From: Capitella teleta
Lineage: Eukaryota > Annelida > Polychaeta > Capitellidae
Direction of reading: 5' to 3'
NCBI GenBank assembly: GCA_000328365.1
Contig: KB299236.1
Location: 124,001-188,000 of the forward strand
Length of the DNA stretch: 64,000 bases
This document shows positions 61,401-64,000 of the stretch, piece after piece; the stretch's first letter is position 1; each line of letters opens with the position of its first letter. Made by a program: the position numbers and the translations under genes. The notes beneath the pieces are model-generated. The model saw only the letters and a program-made list of their open reading frames with translations, had not been told where the DNA came from and ran no database searches.

Positions 61401-64000
61401 CACCTCAACTCAGGTGTTTGTTAGCATCCTGGACGCCAATGACAACGCTCCCGTGTGCGAGCAAGCCTCTTACCAGAAGATCATCTCTGAGGACGTTGAC
61501 ACCGGCAGCTTCTTACTCCGTGTCAGTGCTAGTGATGCAGACGAGAAAGGAACGAGGAACTCCCGCATCAAATTCCTCCTCGATGGAAATCACGGAAATG
61601 TGTTCCATATGAATGAACGCACAGGTGGGTGTTGGTACTCGTGTTGTATCGTTCATTATTGTCTGCTTCTAGGTATCATTTCCATCAAGAATTCTCTTGA
61701 TCGGGAGACTGCCCCAGACTACACTCTCACCGTGACAGCGGTTGATGGTGGGGGGCTGTTCTGTCAGTCGGAGGTTTACATCGTGGTGACGGACGTCAAT
61801 GACAATGCTCCCGTGTTCACTCAGACTGAGTACACGGTCGGCATCAGTGAGCATGCGCAGAAGAACACGCTGCTCATGCGTGTCTCTGCCAGCGACCTTG
61901 ACCTTGGCTTGTACCGCAAGGTCAACTACGCCTTAGAGGACAACGGAGGTCTTTTCAAGATGGATCAGGAGAGCGGGATAGTGAGTCTAAACGGAGAACT
62001 AGACCGTGAGGCTGTGGCACAATACAACATCAGCGTGTACGCTTATGACCAGGTACGCTCAGCCTTCATTTACATTGCGTTGGTTGCATCTTTTCCACTC
62101 AGGGAACCGTTCGTCTCAGCTCAGCTGCTCACCTGATCGTCAATGTGCTGGATGAAAATGACAATCCTCCAGAGTTTGAGCGTAGCGTTTACCTGGAGTC
62201 CATCCCAGAGGACGCTGCCGTGGGTTCCAGTCTGCTGCAGGTGACCGCTACTAGCTTGGACACTGGCATCAATGCCCAGATGACCTACACAATCTCTGAG
62301 GACAACGCTCTCTTGAATCTGGAGACGTTCAGCATGGATCCTGAGAGCGGCATTTTGCGACACCAGAAGCCGCTGGATTACGAGACAGTGCGCGAGTACT
62401 CACTGACGGTGCTAGCCACGGACGGAGGGGAGCCCCCCCTCACGGCCTCAGCCACGCTCAACATCAACGTCACAGATTGCAATGACCAAGCACCGATATT
62501 TGACCAAAGCGTGTACCGACTGACCATCCCAGAGAACACACGCGTTGGTCAAAGCATACTGAAGGTCAGCTGCTAATGAATCCTCACGGTTATGTAACTG
62601 CTGCTTTTAGGTTTCAGCCACTGATTTGGACAGCGCTGCTTATGCAGTGATTTCGTATGCAATTGGTTCAGGTGATGACCTAGGTCAATTTGAGGTCAAT
62701 GCTCCTGATGGGGTGATCTCTGTTGCACAACCTCTTGATCGTGAATCGGTGAGAGAATTTGGCTTTAATCCTGAATGTCTTATGAGTGATGTTAACTTCA
62801 GCTCTCACATTACTCGCTGGTCATCTTGGCCACTGACACGGGAGCCACTGTCTTGACCGGCACAGCCACCCTCTTCATCAACCTCACAGACGTCAACGAT
62901 TGCCCCCCGCGATTCACTATGGATAATTTCACGGCGGTTGTACAGGTAAACGAACCCCCTCCTTTTCTCATCAAAATCTTGCTCTGCTATGTAAAATACT
63001 AACAGGATATTTTGTAGGCTTCAAAAGGCTTTTTTTGTAAAAAATTATCCCCAAAACATGAAAAAATGTGGTGTTTTTGAGACGGCCCCCCATCTCTCCT
63101 TTCATTTCTGCTTTTTCTTTGTATCTTCTTTTGTTTTCCTATAAAAAACTAACAAATATTGTCTCCTTAAAATCAAACTCTTAGTCATTTTTTTTTTCTA
63201 TTCATTAAAAAAACAATTATTAAGAACCCCTGAAAGACAATATGATTTCCCTTCAAAAGCATCTCTAACCGGAACGAATTATGATTTTATTTTTTTTTTG
63301 CTCGCGATCTACTTTTTCTGATTTCTTTTCTCTCCTTTTTTGCGTTGTTTGCTTTGCAAGGTGGATGAGGATGGGAACTTATCTCGTCCGCACGGGGTGA
63401 GTTGCGTCATTCGAGTGCTTTTTAAAAACAGATGACGTTTTTCTTTCATTCCGTAGTAAATATTTGTATCACTTTGTGTGTGTGTTATGAGGTCAAAGGT
63501 CACTCTGCACGCTGTCTGCTTCTACTGTTTTTTTTTAACCTTTTTTTCCGCTTGCTCTTGTAAGTGAAACTTCGTTGCTTTGACCTGCGTCGTGAGCCAA
63601 TCAAATCGAAGGGGTTTCAATCAGCCAATCACAATGCTCTTCTAAGTTTCTGCAAAAGAATTCTGTGGATTTGTAGAGAATATCCTGATTGGCTTATGAC
63701 TGGTGCATTGCACAGCTCAAAGTTTTGAGGCTTCACTGTGGAGGATGCTTTTCCATTATAACCACGTACTCAATCTGTTTGTGTGCTTTGTCATTTCAAT
63801 TACTCCGATTCACTGATCATTATTCAAGCTCCTCCGTTAACCCCCCTCCCTTCCTACAGGAGGACCTTCCCCTCGCAACCAGCATTCTCCAGATGAAGGT
63901 CACAGATGATGACCTTGACCCCAATCGAGGACCTTTCACCTTTGACATCGTCGATGGCAACCAGGACAACTCATTCCGCATCGACGGCAACCATTGGCTG
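31429..64000 (+). CDS. FAT1/2/3-type giant protocadherin (Fat-like/kugelei class), EC1 to EC33, runs off right edge
   Basis: A very large adhesion receptor of the class that organises planar polarity and actin at cell edges. The first coding exon (31422–34732, about 3.3 kb) follows an acceptor. ATG 31429 gives a signal peptide (MRGRTACLLLVVLMGMTSA), a short Asp-rich stretch, EC1 with YNATILENSVAKTYI and ten cadherin repeats. The EC6/EC7 linker carries MCRDTKVTEEYSELL, as in FAT1. Further exons: 38263–38577, 42444–42505, 51570–52098, 52153–52292, 52443–52653, 54077–54352, 55939–57612, 57663–57884, 58955–59076, 59127–60155, 60207–60351, 60407–61624, 61673–62052, 62103–62564, 62611–62748, 62802–62945, 63361–63396, 63860 onward. 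All close in frame. I count 33 repeats; human FAT1 has 34, so EGF, laminin-G, membrane and tail parts lie beyond. Collinearity with FAT1, not FAT4, is strong throughout; one gene may stand for all three vertebrate paralogues. Confidence 0.96.
34733..38262 (+). other. FAT-type gene, large intron 1 of the coding region (3.5 kb)
   Basis: Donor GTTAGT splits a Gly codon (phase 1) and joins GVIRTHGILDRE at 38263. The intron holds an octamer site ATGCAAAT (35112–35119) and CG-rich stretches around 36.4–37.0 kb. I see no nested gene, transposon protein or RNA gene; its ORFs resemble nothing known. Confidence 0.75.
38578..42443 (+). other. FAT-type gene, large intron 2 (3.9 kb)
   Basis: Phase-1 intron within a Gly codon, flanked by FSIDEKSG and LITTTSRRLDRE. 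Contains homopolymer T runs (39240–39257, and 28 T at 41028–41055) and no recognisable gene. Confidence 0.75.
42506..51569 (+). other. FAT-type gene, giant intron 3 (9.1 kb)
   Basis: A phase-0 intron inside EC11, between EQQAEHILE and VRISDNGVPSLSS; the 62-nt exon before it (42444–42505) stands isolated between two large introns. I find no nested protein gene, tRNA or transposon protein. An 18-nt perfect palindrome, TAACGTTAGCTAACGTTA, lies at 43384–43401. The unusual size next to introns of 50 nt suggests regulatory content, which is an inference. Confidence 0.75.
52654..54076 (+). other. FAT-type gene, medium intron (1.4 kb)
   Basis: Phase-1 intron in a Gly codon between FKINSETG and VITTRERLDRE. 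AT-rich with A and T runs; nothing else identifiable. Confidence 0.75.
54353..55938 (+). other. FAT-type gene, medium intron (1.6 kb)
   Basis: Joins LKYSIVSG to NIGTAFSMDPSLGVLS in frame inside EC15. Contains a run of 21 A at 55583–55603. No gene seen. Confidence 0.75.
57885..58954 (+). other. FAT-type gene, medium intron (1.1 kb) with a 12-nt-arm hairpin
   Basis: Joins FGVHFSTG to SITIADKLDYELI in EC21. At 58463–58492 the arms AATATTCATCAG and CTGATGAATATT face each other around a 6-nt loop. Two copies of TCATAACGCA lie at 58026 and 58094. No gene seen. Confidence 0.7.
63361..63396 (+). other. 36-nt in-frame microexon of the FAT-type gene (VDEDGNLSRPHG)
   Basis: Preceded by TTGCAAG and followed by GTGAGT, phase 0 at both ends, and flanked by introns of 415 and 463 nt that are long for this part of the gene. 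It adds 12 residues into repeat EC33 between NFTAVVQ and EDLPLATSILQ. Without it the text reads as a normal cadherin strand (FTAVVQEDLPLATSIL, compare NYSVIIQENKPVGFSVL in human FAT1). It is therefore a good candidate for a cassette exon. Confidence 0.7.

Noticed and set aside
22875-64000. Link between SCLT1 and a FAT gene as conserved synteny with human 4q28 (SCLT1, FAT4)
   Set aside because: The gene here is of the FAT1/2/3 class, not FAT4, and the human distance is megabases; the resemblance is probably coincidental.

Overview
This is animal genomic DNA. It has spliceosomal GT–AG introns, no prokaryote-type operons, and five host genes whose closest recognisable relatives are conserved metazoan proteins. 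Many introns are tiny (about 45–70 nt), the proteins are slowly evolving and the composition is AT-leaning. That suggests an invertebrate with compact introns (for example a sponge, an early-branching bilaterian or another non-vertebrate). I cannot name the species.

Layout, left to right. The left edge (1–578, minus) holds the 5' part of PPME1, the PP2A methylesterase, with its catalytic GHSMGG motif. About 2.7 kb away and pointing the other way is C2CD3 (about 3.2–13.5 kb, plus), a giant multi-C2 protein of the distal centriole. CCDC22 (14.26–17.57 kb, minus), the scaffold of the COMMD/CCC endosomal sorting complex, converges on it. A repeat-rich gap (17.6–22.7 kb) carries a 644-bp inverted-repeat DNA transposon (MITE-like), a (TAA)n array that forms the tail of a truncated non-LTR retrotransposon, and a tRNA-derived SINE-like repeat. 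SCLT1 (22.9–28.05 kb, plus), a coiled-coil protein of centriolar distal appendages, follows. From 31.4 kb to beyond the right edge runs one very large FAT1/2/3-type cadherin gene; the window covers its signal peptide and cadherin repeats 1 to 33 (the last partial). The EGF, laminin-G, transmembrane and cytoplasmic parts must lie to the right.

How the parts relate. C2CD3 is needed to build distal appendages and SCLT1 is one of their components, so two genes of one cilium-assembly pathway sit within 25 kb. They share a near-identical 20-nt sequence about 100 bp upstream of their start codons. The head-to-head PPME1/C2CD3 arrangement is the same as in human 11q13.4, which points to a very old divergent gene pair. 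The FAT gene has a two-class intron structure: giant introns in its 5' half and introns of about 50 nt in its 3' half. It also has an in-frame 36-nt microexon that looks optional.

I found no virus-derived element, CRISPR, rRNA or convincing tRNA gene. The long non-coding stretches (28.3–31.4, 34.7–38.3, 38.6–42.4 and 42.5–51.6 kb) show no gene I can support. Exon limits were read by eye from splice signals and protein similarity recalled from memory, so they are approximate unless the reading frame closes exactly across the junction.
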